Shown here in pieces: positions 1-11,549 of a DNA stretch of 64,000 nt. Origin of the DNA: Monocercomonoides exilis (Eukaryota > Preaxostyla > Oxymonadida > Polymastigidae). A program made the position numbers and the translations under genes. Each line of letters begins with the position of its first letter. Positions within the stretch are counted from its first letter, which is position 1. The stretch is taken from NCBI GenBank assembly GCA_001643675.2, contig LSRY02000040.1, forward strand, positions 152,001 to 216,000. Direction: 5' to 3'. Under the pieces are notes generated by a model. That model was given only the letters and a program-made list of their open reading frames with translations. It did no database searches and had not been told where the DNA came from.

Positions 1-567
1 GCAGAAAGAGCGCTAAAATCGAAGAAATCTGAGGACAAAACAGAAGAAAGGGAAAGCAAAACGAAGTTGCCGGCAAAGCCAAACGAACGTAAAGCGGATT
101 ATTTGTCTCTCGGAGATATTTCAAAAACATTCGGAAAAATTCCAGAAAGCGTAAATGTGTCAAAAACACCTCAAAAACATGCAATTCATGAGGATTTCAA
201 ACAAAACAGCGGAAACGGAAGAAAAGAAAGCGAAGGGCGAACAAATCAACTTCAAAAGCCTGTTTTGCAGAATGCGAAGAAAGAAAATGAAGAATCAGTT
301 ATTCACATGGAATCTTCACTGGAAATCACGCTCAACCCAAAAAAGCAACACAAGCAGTTTGCTGATTCGCTGAGGCAATCTTATTCTACTTCTTCTTCTT
401 CCTCCTCTTCTTCCTCTTCTCTCTTTTCTTCTTCTTCTTCTAATACTTCTTCGAATACAGCTTCAAAAAGTCGAACTGCGGAGCAACTTGCAGCCGAACA
501 GGAAAAGTTGAAGAGATCATATGCAATGATATTTGCTGCACATAAGAAAGCAGAATTTAAACAATAA
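1..567 (+). CDS. C-terminal part of an unrecognised charged, Ser-rich protein
   Basis: The frame is open from base 1 to a TAA at 565-567 (188 residues visible), so this is the 3' end of a gene that begins outside the window. The first half is rich in Lys, Glu and Gln. Residues about 130-155 are an almost pure serine stretch encoded by (TCT/TCC)n, interrupted by LF and NT. A short amphipathic Lys/Glu/Ala tail follows, with AEQLAAEQEKLKRSYAMIF near the end. The composition suggests a largely disordered linker ending in a short coiled coil. I recognise no domain and assign no function. The downstream DNA is AT-rich, which fits a 3' flank. Confidence 0.6.
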   Translation, partial: AERALKSKKSEDKTEERESKTKLPAKPNERKADYLSLGDISKTFGKIPESVNVSKTPQKHAIHEDFKQNSGNGRKESEGRTNQLQKPVLQNAKKENEESVIHMESSLEITLNPKKQHKQFADSLRQSYSTSSSSSSSSSSLFSSSSSNTSSNTASKSRTAEQLAAEQEKLKRSYAMIFAAHKKAEFKQ

Positions 568-2265
568 TATCGATATTTTTTTATTAATTGCATGAAACTT
601 AGTTTTTATTTCAATTTGTTTGATTTAATTTTATTTAATTGCTTTTGTTTACGTGTCTAATTTTTATTTGAGAAATTTTCGGTTATTACAAAGATTATTC
701 CTCATTCATCTATCATTCATAAAAATGTGAAATTTTAGAAATGTCTTTGTCATAAATGAAAAATATGTATTTTTTCGCAATATATTTATGTCAATAATAA
801 GCATAAATGTTGCATTGTTAACTGAATGATGTTATTGAATATCTTCCTGATTCATTTTTTTAAACGGATCCAAAATAAGGAAACTTCTTAACAAGAATAG
901 TTTAACATTTACACTCACAAATAAATAAAAAATTAAAAAAAATTAAAAAAAAAAAAAAAAAAAAAACAAATTTGAAAGCTTCAATTATTTATTTTAAAAT
1001 GCAATTGCTTATCAATCAAAAATCAACAAAGACAATTCATTTATGGTATGAAAAGATATTCACAATAATATCAGTCAAATAAATAGATTTTTCATGAAAT
1101 GCATGACTTTGACAAATCATTTGTGAGAGTTGAAGATAGAACAATCAAACTTTTGTTTTCTCTTATTATTTTACACAATCTTCTCCTTTATCCTTCGCGA
1201 AAATAAAAAAAGCTCAAAAAATTATTTAACGTTTTTGAACCTATTTTTCTCATGTCCCACACATTCAAATTAACAAAACTTTAAAAAATGAAACCAAAAA
1301 TTTCTTTTTTTGCTTTTGAAAAAAAAAAAGACCTGTGTTTAATCATCATCCGGACTGGTTGATAAAGTATTGTTTCCAATGATAATGATAAAAAACAGAT
1401 TAATTTCTTTTCCGACAAACAAATATTTTCTTCATCAAAGAAAGCTATTATTTTTTTTATGGAAAACAGTCTCTTATTTATTTTTGAAGTGAATTATTTC
1501 ATTTGTCAAATGAAGAAATGTTAATTGTCGATCACTTCCAATGATAATAAAAAATCCTTTTCGACCTGAAGATAACTGTGTATTTCTAATATTTTTTACA
1601 AGTTCATCAAAATTCTTGAATCAGACAATCTTATTTCTCAAGCTTTTTCGATCACAAATCTTCGGCAGATGTTCTTCTTTTTTAACAATATTGTGTCAGA
1701 TTTCTATTAGAATCCAGTTTTTTCTTTGATCAAAGATTTTTTCCCCCAATATGTGTTATTCTTTTTGAAATGTCGCAAATGTTAAATTTTCAAATGAAAA
1801 AAATTTGCGTTTCTTGATCAAATTTCTGTTCCCTCTTGCGAAACTTCACCAGAATGATAATAATGGCATTATCGAAAAATAGATTCCATTTCAGCGATAT
1901 TTCTTGAAATGAATCTGAAATTTGATCAAAAAATGTAATTTTTTTTACTTTATTTGAAAACAAAACATTAACACCATTACAAAAAGGATAACATATATTT
2001 GGGGGAAAAAAATTTTGATCAAAGAAAAAACTGTGTGCTCATTAAAAACTGACCCAGCTTTATGAATAAAATACACAATTACAGATATGAAGACGATAAA
2101 ATAGTATCAAAAAATAATCGAAAATGATGAAAATTAAAATCACCACATAAAAAAAAGGATTTTCAAAAACATTTGCAAATGTGACTGTTTCGTTGTTTTG
2201 GACATATGAACTTTATTGATCTTTTGTTTTTTTGTGCACATCATCATTTTTGTATTTACTCCAAT
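568..2265. other. AT-rich intergenic DNA
   Basis: No supported gene. There is a poly(A) run near 937-965. The stretch at about 1741-1930 resembles the stretch at about 20092-20270: both hold a similar TGTG-ATTCTTTTTGAAA start, then CACAAATG/CGCAAATG and an ATGGCATTATC block. It is therefore probably an old dispersed repeat. Confidence 0.5.
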
Positions 2266-3051
2266 TACACCAAAAATAATTCAAATTTGAAAAAAAATAA
2301 TTCGATTTCTGAATTAATAATTCAAAATCGAAAATTCATAATTCAATTTCGTAATTAACAAATTCGATTTCGAAAAAGAATAATTCAATTTCGAAAATGA
2401 ACATTTATTTGATTTGTGGAATGAATAACTTGTGTTTTGTGGTTAAAATTCTCTTAATTGATACCTCATCAGAACATTTTGTTTATCAACATTTGAAAAA
2501 TGACGATGTTTCATTATATAAATTCATTCATTTTGAATTCATATTTCTTTTATAAAAGTTTTTCAAAAAAAAAATGAATTCATTTTAGTATTAAAAATTG
2601 ATGTTTTTCTATTTTCACTCCATAGAAACTTAAAAAATATAGGTAAGAGCAGAAGATATGTATCCCTGTTTTTAAAAATAGAAAATTTTTTGCATGTGCT
2701 CAAAAAGCTTCATTGACAATTTCTATGCTATTAAAGAAAATAAATGAGAATGTTGAGTGAATTCTTGTGATATTTTGTAAATGTGAAAAAAATATTAAAA
2801 AACTCAATTATCAGTGTATTCAGAAGCATCACTGCAATCACCTGCTCCTGGATCCTTGTCCGATGATCCTTCAGCTATTAGAGTTATATCGCTTTCATTC
2901 TCTGTGTTTTCATCGACAAAATCTCTATTTGCTCCTTTTGTTTTTCGAACTCCTTTGCATGTTCAAAATCATGAATCATTCAAACATACTCATGGAAATG
3001 CAAAGGTTTGTTTTTTTCGGTCATTAAACTTGCAAAATAGTTATCTTTTAA

Positions 3052-3330
3052 TTATTGCCTTGTGCTCGTACGTGGTAAAAACCTTCTTAATTGATTCCAA
3101 AGCCCTTCAATAATATTTGTGCAAGCAGATGTTGTTTTATCTTTGAACCGATACTTATGGCAAACTGTTGAATGTTTAAAACCCAAAGAATTCAAACAGG
3201 AATACGCACGCCACTCGTCAGAATAAATTGTTGTCTGCTTTTTTTACGAAATTCTCAATAATGGGTATTAAAGTTTCTTTCTTTCTGTTTTCGACACGAA
3301 CTATTAAACATTTTCCTTGATTAAATCAGT
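3052..3330 (-). pseudogene. Transposase remnant, DDE_Tnp_IS1595 / Merlin type
   Basis: On the minus strand 3228-3055 reads YSDEWRAYSCLNSLGF, then HKYRFKDKTTSACTN, then IIEGLWNQLRRFLPRTSTRQ and a stop. This is the second half of an IS1595/Merlin DDE domain: SDEWRAY holds the second Asp and IEGLWNQLR the catalytic Glu. Upstream (3330-3229) a weaker frame with an in-frame TGA reads RKMFNSSCRKQKERNF and so on. Downstream (3050-2800) an acidic tail can be followed only by changing frame. The N-terminal half is not readable. The neighbouring elements at 21120 and 26149 carry the same family. Confidence 0.75.
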
Positions 3331-3350
3331 TTTTCGCTCCACAATACCGA

Positions 3351-3616
3351 AGATATGAGTGATTATTTTTGAACTCATATTTTTTCTTTCAAAAATTTCT
3401 GTTCGAAAATTTCTTTTAAATGTTCACAAATGAACACTGAAAAGTGAACAGGTATATTCAAATTATTTTTATTTTTATTTCTGATCATGCATTTGTTTTT
3501 GAAACAGTTGTGACTACTTAAGCACTTGAATGGAAAATATCTACCCAAATGAAAACAATCTTTGAAAAATCTTCATCCCGAAAAAAGTTATGATTTTAAA
3601 AATAATCACTCATATA
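3351..3616. mobile_element. MITE-like element, copy 1 (palindromic ends)
   Basis: The ends are inverted: the left end is AGATATGAGTGATTATTTTT and the right end is AAAAATAATCACTCATAT. The body matches 20435-20692 along its whole length, including CAGTTGTGA(C/T)TA and CTTTGAAAAATC blocks. It has no coding capacity and is about 265 bp long. It sits inside the Merlin-like element at 2266-4654. An isolated half-end also occurs near 56080-56105. Confidence 0.6.
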
Positions 3617-4732
3617 TATTTGTTGTTTGGACCTTCCTTATCTCGAATATTCTTTTGCGAAGAACGGTTTCATCTGTTTCAACTTTGCACTCTGATACTC
3701 CCAATGTCAAATCCATTTTTGCAACAGTGTCAACAGCAGCTTTTCTTGAAACGCTTGCTCAATATGAAACTATATCTCTGCTTATTCCCACTAAATACGA
3801 GATTTGTTTGGAATTTAATTTCATATATAATAAAAACAAAAGTTGCAGAAGTTTTGATATCCCAATCTTTGACATGAAAAACAAAGTGCCCTTATAAACA
3901 CTTATTTTTCTTTTACAATTTTTTCATATCCAGCAACGCTTCACCATATTAATACACAAATTCATTTGTTTCTGAAAATTCGTGCATTTTTCGGAACAGC
4001 AATGAAGTAATTGCACTCGATACCATGTCCAAACGCAATCAGGGTCCATAAACATTCTTTAAAATCTCGAAATTGATATATTTGTTTCCATTTCAGTCAG
4101 GATCAAATGATAACGAAAACTGCTCAATCTCATATTTTCTGAAAAACGAGCATAATTTGTTCACAAAAATGTGCAAATAAATTAAACTTTAAGTGATGTG
4201 AATATTACAAATATACAATTTTGTTGTTGTTTATTTCATTTTTTCTAGGGTCAAATAAAAAAAATAGTTACCACTATCTTCTGTATTTACCAAAATATAA
4301 TTGAGAAAAAAATTCTTTTTTTTTTTTTGTTATTCAATAAAAGTGATTGAAAATTCACTATTTTCTTTTGGTGATTTGCAAGTGTGATTTTTTTAATTAT
4401 TTTTTTCTTTTGAGTGATGATTTTTGAAAATAAATTTTTTTTTCAAAAAATTGATTTATGGATTGTTTCAATTTACAAAGAATAGTTTTTTTGAGTAATA
4501 ATATTTGATTTGTCAAAAAAAAAAAAAAAATTGAACTTTTCTGAAATCCATTCTCGAGAAAAAAAAAATTTCAGTTTTAAATGAATTTCGAAATTGAAAT
4601 AATCATTTTCGAAATTGAATTATTTTTTTTCGAATTCGAATTATTTTTGGTGTATCAAATTCAAATAAAAATCATTTCATCTTTATGAAAAAAAAAATAT
4701 CAATCAAAATTAAATAAATTATTTTTTTCCTT

Positions 4733-4800
4733 TTTGTGAAACGAATAAAAAAGATAAAGATGGTTTTTGATTCAAAAAGCTAAATGAAAAGAATTTGGTT
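4733..4800. repeat. 68-bp perfect inverted copy of 11548-11615
   Basis: The 3' flank of the helical-family gene at 4799-5999, read on the minus strand, is identical to the 3' flank of the gene at 10239-11549: stop codon, then CCAAATTCTTTTCATT and onward to GTTTCACAAA. The identity covers noncoding DNA. Confidence 0.8.
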
Positions 4801-5999
4801 AAACATTCACAAAATAATCAGATACATCTAACGATAATTGAAAATAATATTTTTCGTTTAGAAAAGAAACTGCATCGTGAAAGCCAGCTATGGCATCTTC
4901 GTATCCTTCTTCTTCCATCCTTTCAAATATCTTTCTTTTCATTTCTTTTCTTTTTTTCCCCTCGGTTTCATCGTCCTCCTCCTCTTTCAATCGTTTAGAA
5001 ACATTCAAAAAGAAATAATAACAATTCCTTATCAAACTGTGACTAATTATTGATTGCTTCATTTCCTCCAAATAGAGATCAATAGCTCCACTTTTCAACA
5101 AGTCATCAATTTTCACATTTCTATTTTCAGCAGCACATCTAAGTATATCGAAGCATCTATTGCGAATATCTTTGTGATTGTCCCTTGATGCTCGTAACAC
5201 TTGAACAATGCAATTGATAAGACCAGCAATTTCTTCGTTCCACAATGTGTTTGAATATAAGAACTCATAAATCACATCGAACCATCTCCTGATAACAAGC
5301 ACTTCTATTCTTCCATTTTCTTCTTCATTTCTATTCCAATCCACACTCTTTACTAGCTCTTTCAGTTCTCTTGCTGCCTCTCTCGCGAAATGCAATTCTT
5401 TCACTATCACTTCTTTCAGGCTTTTGTCCCAATAAAATCTTTTTATCAAAAACTGCCAAGCAGACTGATAGGCGAGTCGTGTCAGATTCTGATGTTCCTG
5501 ATGATATTCGATGATTTCAGTGATCTCATTCAAATACAGTTCTTGTTCAATTTCCTTATTAAAATCAGAAAAAAATGCAAAAATATCAAAATGGAAATAG
5601 AAGCAAACATACAAAATATGTGTTAACATGACTTAAAGCCAACAAAGCCATTTTCACTTCTTTTTGAGTCTCCTCATTTCCCTCTTTCTTCGAGGCAGCT
5701 TTCAGAAGGGGAGGTACAATTATTGAACGATATTCATCTGGAATGAAGTACGAATGTTGCAAAGCATAACATTCGCTAAGATCAACCAGAAACTTTTCGT
5801 TCATTTCTTCTTTTTTCTTCTCATTTTCATCATTTATCATCTCTTTCATCCTTTCGCTCAATAACGAATAATTAAAAGATTCTAAGTCAATCATTTTCAG
5901 CTCTTTGTTGTATCCAACATGCTTCAACAGCAAGATTGCATTTTCCATCGAAATATTCCTTTCTTTAATCATTTCATCCATTTCCTCAATTTTCTGCAT
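4799..5999 (-). CDS. Charged helical-repeat family protein, copy 1 (N-terminally damaged)
   Basis: Two exons on the minus strand: 5999-5613 and 5554-4799, joined in phase 0 by a 58-nt GT-AG intron (5612-5555). The product is about 380 residues. Exon 1 carries the family blocks LLLKHVGYNKELK, LLSERMKEMI, VPPLLKAASKKEGNEE and ALLALSHVN. Exon 2 begins EIEQELYLNEITEII and contains QSAWQFLIKRFYWDK and CIVQVLRASRDNHKDIRNR. The alternating helical, Leu/Glu/Lys-rich pattern suggests an armadillo/HEAT-like solenoid; I assign no function. Compared with copies 2, 4 and 5 it lacks about 25 residues before the LLLKHVG block. The frame upstream reads FEELFHEL, then a TAG, then RRREDEQ, so the normal N-terminus is cut off by a nonsense codon. 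It may be a recent pseudogene. The stop is TAA. Confidence 0.65.
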
Positions 6000-6851
6000 T
6001 TGTTCATCTTCTCTGCGACGCTAAAGCTCATGGAATAATTCTTCAAATAGAATTTAAAAAAACAAAAATTATGTTCAGAATTATTTAATCCAAATTAATG
6101 CACAAACTTGAAAACTGTTCTGTTCTGGTCAGAGCCTGAACTACTTTTTCACATTTATCAGCATTTGGCATACTCATTCTGTTTGTTGCAAAAAAATATT
6201 CAAAAAGAGCTGCAAAGTGTGACAAGCAACAAAATAAAAGATAAATATAAACTTCGTTGATTATCTTTCAGTCTTAAAATGATCGCAGTACAAACAGTTT
6301 TGTTATTGCTAAATAAAAAGAATTGCAAAAGATATTGCGAACAAGCCTCAAGGATTGGTTGTATAAGTCTAGAAATGGAAATCTTTTGTTTATTTTTGAT
6401 CTAACCAATAGAAATTCAAATAGAAGAAATAGATTTCGATTTTCTTTTTTCTTTTTGCAAATTGAGTTTGTTTTTTATTGGTATGAAATTGGGTATGTCA
6501 ATCACGCAGATATGTTTATTGTCAGAAAAGAAAAAGAAATGAAACAATCAAATTTCATAAAAGAAAAGTCTTTTTCTTCTGTTTTCAAACAATGCTCAGA
6601 TTGATAATAATGAAAACAGATGTTTGCATGCTCAATGAATTATATTTGATTATTTTCTTGTTTTTCACTTTTCAGTTTTCATTCAAGATGATTCATTGGA
6701 TAATTGAAAGGAATAAAAAAGACAAAAATCAAAAAGGAATTGTGGATTCAATTCGAAAATCAGTCAAACAGCAGAAGAGCATGAAAAAATGGTTTAACAG
6801 CCAAATGAGAAAATTTTGAAAAATCTTGAAGGTCCACTTTGAACATCAAGG
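6000..6851. other. Spacer of the inverted duplication, no supported gene
   Basis: AT-rich. Apart from the 5' remnant of copy 1 (to about 6060) I see no gene. The sequence is the diverged reverse complement of about 49735-50525, for example the stretch around 6360-6420 against 50150-50220. Confidence 0.5.
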
Positions 6852-8728
6852 ATGGCAGGACAAATGATTGGTGGAACAGCTTCAATGAATGAAGAAGACA
6901 TTTTTCTTTTGTTTTCATCATATGCTTTGGGAAATCAAAAAGCCATTTGACTTGGCTTGAATGACGATCAGATGAGAAATGTCGTGAAGGCAGCTGTGCA
7001 ATGAGAAGCATTCAGGAAGCACAACAATTCAACAACATCTTTGGTTGTTCATCAAAAACCCAGAAGAAATGAATCAGAGAATTCTGCTGCTCAACCAAAT
7101 GAATGAAGAGAGCTAAAGGGAAATCGTGTTCTTTGTCTGAATTCCATTTTGCACACACTTTTCTCTTTTTTGGAGCAAACCAAAAATTTGTTATTGGACT
7201 TCAGTGGCTGATGAGAATGAATGGACATCCCTTTTTGAATCTCTCTTCAATCCTTCCTTTTTCTCTTTTTCCTCAGCGAACAGCACCCTCAATGAAAGAA
7301 GAGACACCTGTCTCTTCACTCATTTCTCATCTGACACTTTCAGAATGTTTCATCTTCTGCATTGTCTTCTCTGCAAAGAACATCTCTTGTCAAATCATCA
7401 TCCTCCTTTGTGGTTGCTGAACATGCTGAAAAGACACGATTAACAACAGCAGCTGCTTCAGTGGTGATTGAAAGAAAGTTGAACATGCTTTGGGTGAAGC
7501 AAAAGAAAGAAGTTTTTAATGATGAGTTTTTTGAATTCTGTTTGAACTGATAATTCAATGTGGAATTTCTCCTCATCATCAACTTCTTTCTTCTTCTCCT
7601 CTGCTTTCCAGACAATCTTCCTCATTGTTTCTTCTTTCTTCACTTGTATTTCGTGAAACCAATTGACCGATTTGTTATCAGAATTCTGTTGCCTTCTTCG
7701 TTGGATTCTCCAATAAAGTCGAAGAAGAAGAAAAAGAAAAAGAAGAACCTTTCGAAACAATTGTTGTTGATGAAGAAGGAGAAAAGAAATATAAATTTCA
7801 TCCGTTTTGAATGATCGGTTTGAATGAAGGAGAAGAAACAGAAGAGAATTTCCTTTGTCATTTATCTTTCTTCTTCAAAGTTTGCTTTCAAACAGAAGGA
7901 TATAATTCCTTTTGAAGATTTTGGAAAGAATAACAATGCTCCCCTAAATTTCAGAGGAAGAAGATGTTTTGATTGAAATTCTCACCTTTTGTTTGATGAA
8001 GACAGTGATGCAAAAGAAGAGGAAGCAAATGTTGATATTGAAGCTTATCATGATCTGTCTGAATGATACAAATATAACATTTTTTCCGAATAAATTCCTT
8101 CATTCAAATACATTTTTAGTTTATTTTCCCTCTCTTCCAGCTCGTTTCTGCCTTCATCTCAGATTCTCTCTTTCTCTTTGTTCCATCCAAAACAACCATC
8201 TCCATTCTTTCAACATCCCATTCTCCTCTTTTCTTCAATTCAAACATTCCACGTTATTCATCTCATCATCAAATTTGTCTTTCCTCTTCTTAATGAGCAA
8301 TTGTCCACAGGTTTCTAACTCACATCCATTTTGTGTGCTTCTGTGACAGAGTTTTGTTCCATCATGTCTGAAATATGGTCATCGCCTGTTGACTGATAAT
8401 GACTCATCCATGGCTTCGTTCTGTTGATTTTGCGCTTGCAATCTTTGAGGATGCTCAGATGAAAAAAATGAAGCTGTTTCTTCGAAGAAACAAGAAACAT
8501 CATTGAAAATGGTTGTGTGTTGTCTGATCATGGGCAAACTGTTTTGTTTGATGAAGTGCCTCAATATCCCAAATTGGACAGAAATGTGGAAGAAGAAGAT
8601 GTTTGTTGCAAATGAAATGAAATGAGCCAGATGAACTCTTCAGAGGAAGATGAATGGCAAAGGGGAGGAAGAAGTTTCATTGTGAACAAATGGTCTTTCA
8701 TTTGGCCACGTTGCATAAGGAAAAAGTA
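6852..8728 (+). pseudogene. Decayed unrecognised gene, left copy
   Basis: The plus strand holds protein-like blocks broken by TGA codons and frame changes: MAGQMIGGTASMNEEDIF at 6852; LGLNDDQMRNVVKAAVQ after a TGA at 6948; EAFRKHNNSTTSLVVHQ after another TGA; SSFVVAEHAEKTRLTTAA near 7397; SNKVEEEEKEKEEPFETIVV near 7712; FDEDSDAKEEEANVDIEAY near 7996; and DEVPQYPKLDRNVEEEDVCC near 8550. The same blocks occur in the same order on the minus strand of 47865-49731. Several TGA codons sit at identical codons in both copies, so much of the decay predates the duplication. I do not recognise the family. Either an old transposon protein or a lost host gene is possible. Confidence 0.5.
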
Positions 8729-8845
8729 ATGAGCGAAAGAACTGAATATGATGAAAAAGAAATAGTTGGCTTTCTTTCCAGGTGGTGAGTCAAAAGAGGG
8801 AGAGTTTGATTTCTGTGCGATTGCAAATAAGAAGCTCTTCTTCAT

Positions 8846-10124
8846 TTAAAAAAAACGCACAATCCAATCAAACGAATTGAACAAAAAAGAGAAATGAGGA
8901 ACTTTAACAAACATCAAACACGCTATCTGAATCCCAATTAACAACAAAAAACTTTTCAAACTCGCTTCATATTGCAACACTAAAATATGATAGCGATTGC
9001 ATTCAGCCTTTTTGTTCAACAATTCCATTTTACGAAACAATTGTTCTTCCCATCTGCCAAACAAAAATATCGTCAATGAATATTTCAAAAAAGAGTGAGA
9101 AAAAATCACATAATCTGCAAAAATGCTGCTTGAAATGGATTGTCTCTGAGAATAGCGCTCAATATAAAAAATGCTTTTGTCTGGAACACTAACAAGATTA
9201 AAAAGAATTTCTCTTTATAATCGGTTTTGCATTTTTAATGAAAACTCTTCAAAAAAACAAACATGCCCTTTCAATCACAAATTCAGCGGATTGTTCAATC
9301 ACTGATGCTTTCAATCTATATTTCCATTGTTTCCCAGTGCTCCTTTCACCATCATCCTTTTCCCCCTCACAAATAACCTGCTTAAGATATTGCCATCCAC
9401 TTTTAAATCGAAAAAAATCTTTTCTTTCCAAATGCTGTCCAATTGTTTGCATTCTTTTTTATCCTCTGAACAAAATGCTTTGAAATCAAATTTGTTTTCA
9501 TCCACTGTTCAAGTTGAAAACAAAAAATATGTAATTCCAATCTGATGGTCGTTTCTCACCATCCAACTCGCTTCTCATGTTCAGCTCAGAAAAACAAAAG
9601 AATAGCAGTTTATTCTATTTTATCAGATTCTTGGGCTCTGAAAAAATGATTTATAAAAATATCTACTCAAAGAACAAGAGCAATAATAAAATACAAACAT
9701 TTTGATATTTTCATTCAACAACCAAACTGCTGCATTTCCTTCCATGATTTTTTTATTAAATAATCTCTCTCAATTCCATCATTAATTCCTAGCTGTCGCT
9801 GTCTCATTCGACCATACAAAAACATATCCCACATTCCAAAAGAAATATTAATAATTAAACTCTCATCTTGGGCAAAAAAAAAAAAAAAACATTCATGTTC
9901 AAATATCATTAATCGATCAAATCTCCCATAACAACAAACCAACAAGGATTAAGCATTCTTTTTCTCTGCAATTCCTTGCCAAAAGTGCTTGCACAAAAAG
10001 GGTGGTATGAGGAAAGGCATTTTACAGATTGTTTTGAAAATATAAAATTTGTCATTGATTTTCTGCCTCGATTATTCTTTTCATTTGGATTGATAAAAAT
10101 GTTGATGTCTTCCGAATGGTGCAT
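8846..10124 (-). CDS. Unrecognised multi-exon gene candidate, left copy
   Basis: Three minus-strand blocks are conserved with the plus-strand blocks at 46464-47777. They are 10124-9715 (HHSEDINIFINPNE at the start; FGMWDMFLYGRMRQRQLG and WKEMQQFGC before a stop), 9452-9249 (KDDGERSTGKQWKYRLK) and 9109-8846 (IFLFGRWEEQLFRKMELL, then a hydrophobic LLLIGIQIACLMFV segment). Each block keeps its frame and near-identical wording in both copies, while the DNA between them differs more, which suggests exons. Splice sites are not resolved and the first block needs one frame change. The last block has one or two possible membrane-spanning segments. No family recognised; it may be decaying. Confidence 0.35.
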
Positions 10125-10238
10125 TTTGCAAAAAGTCGAAGGAAATGAGCGTCACCGAAAAGTTCACTGGTTTGCATCCATTGCTGCATTTGAATTTTTG
10201 GGAATTGCATTTCTTTCTTTCTTCATAATTTTGAAGCG

Positions 10239-11549
10239 TTGTTTGATGGACTTGAAGAGTGCGATGAGGAGGAACAAGTGCAAAAAATCATGGAAATGAA
10301 TGGATTAATTGATGAAATGAATAAAGAAGAATTTGAATCAATTTTCACGATAGAACTATTCAATAAAATTCACCAAATGATAGAAAAAGAGAAATTGCCA
10401 TGGGGAAACGCAATTTTGTTGATGAAGCATGTTGGATATTACCAAATGCTGAAACGCTTTTATGATTATGCATTTATTGACTCTTTATTGAGTGATAGAT
10501 TTCAGGAACTGATCATTGAAGAAGAAGAGAAAAAAGGAGAAAAGAACGAAAGACTTTTGGTTGATCTCTGTGAATGTTATCTTTTGCAACTTGATTACAA
10601 CATCTGTGAAGATCTTGTGTCGATTTGCGTGCCTTGCCTTCTGAAAGTTGCATCGAAGAAAGAGAGAAACGAGGAGACTCAAAAAGAAGTTGAAATAGCT
10701 TTATTCGGTTTTAATTGTATTGACGATGGAACTGTATGAGCATTTCAATTTCCATTTTGATATTTTTGCATATTTTTCTTATTTTTTGATTAGAAAATTA
10801 AAAAAGAAATTTTCAAGAACGAAATCAAAGAGATTGTTTATTATCAGCAGGAACATCGCAACCTCACTCATCTTGCTTATCAGTCTGCTTGGATGTTTTT
10901 GATTTGTGGATTTCCCAAAGTCGATAGCTCGGAAGAAGTGATTGTGAATGAACTGCATTTTGGAAGAGAAGCAAGAAGAGAGATCGAAGATCTATCAAAG
11001 TGTATCGACTGGAAGAGAAAAGAAGAAGAAAATGGAAGAATAGAAGTGCATATTATCGAAAGATGGCTCGATGTTATTGATAATTACTTAACTTCGTGCG
11101 AATTGTGGAACGAAGAACTTGCTGGACTTATCAATTGCATTGTTCAAGTGTTGCGAGCATCAAGGGACAATCACAAAGATATTCGCAATAGATGCTTCGA
11201 TATACTTAGATGTGCTGCTGAAAATAGAAATGTGGAAATTGACTGTTTGTTAAAAAATGGGGCTTTTGGTGCTGTTTTGGAGGAGATTCAGCAGCCAACA
11301 ATTAATGATGATTTGATAAGGAATTGTTATTATTTCTTTTTGAGCATTTCAGAAAGACTGAAAGAAAAGGATGTTAATGAAACCGAGGGGGAAAAAAGAA
11401 AAGAAATGAAAAGAAAGATATTTGAAAAGATGGAAGAAGAAGGTTACGAAGATGACATAGCTGGCTTTCACGATGTAGTTTCTTTTCTAAACAAAAAATA
11501 TTATTTTCAATTATCGTTCAATTCTTCTGATTATTTTGTGAATGTTTAA
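10239..11549 (+). CDS. Charged helical-repeat family protein, copy 2
   Basis: Two exons, about 10239-10733 and 10794-11549, joined in phase 0 by a 60-nt intron (GTATGA to TTAG, 10734-10793). The joined frame reads from DDGT into KIKKEIFKNEIKEI without interruption. The frame is also open upstream as FLHNFEALFDGLEECDEEEQ, with no ATG in a normal place. Copy 5 begins MPFEELF at this position, so the start codon was lost or a short 5' exon exists. The blocks match copy 1, and the CIVQVLRASRDNHKDIRNR region is identical to it. It ends NV then TAA, and its 3' flank is an exact inverted copy of that of copy 1. Function unknown. Confidence 0.7.

Larger units (their letters stand above)
2266..4654 (-). 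mobile_element. Decayed Merlin/IS1595-like DNA transposon with long subterminal repeats
   Basis: The left end reads TACACCAAAAATAATTC and the right end is its exact reverse complement (4638-4654). Both ends continue inward with several copies of an AATAATTCGATTTCGAAA-like unit (2271-2400 and 4565-4645), so the inverted ends are over 80 bp long but diverged. The interior minus strand encodes the C-terminal half of a Merlin/ISXO2-type transposase (see 3052-3330). No clean 8-9 bp target duplication is visible next to the TACACC ends, so the outer limit is uncertain by several bases. A smaller inverted-repeat element (3351-3616) lies inside. Everything coding here is broken, so the copy is dead. 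Confidence 0.65.
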
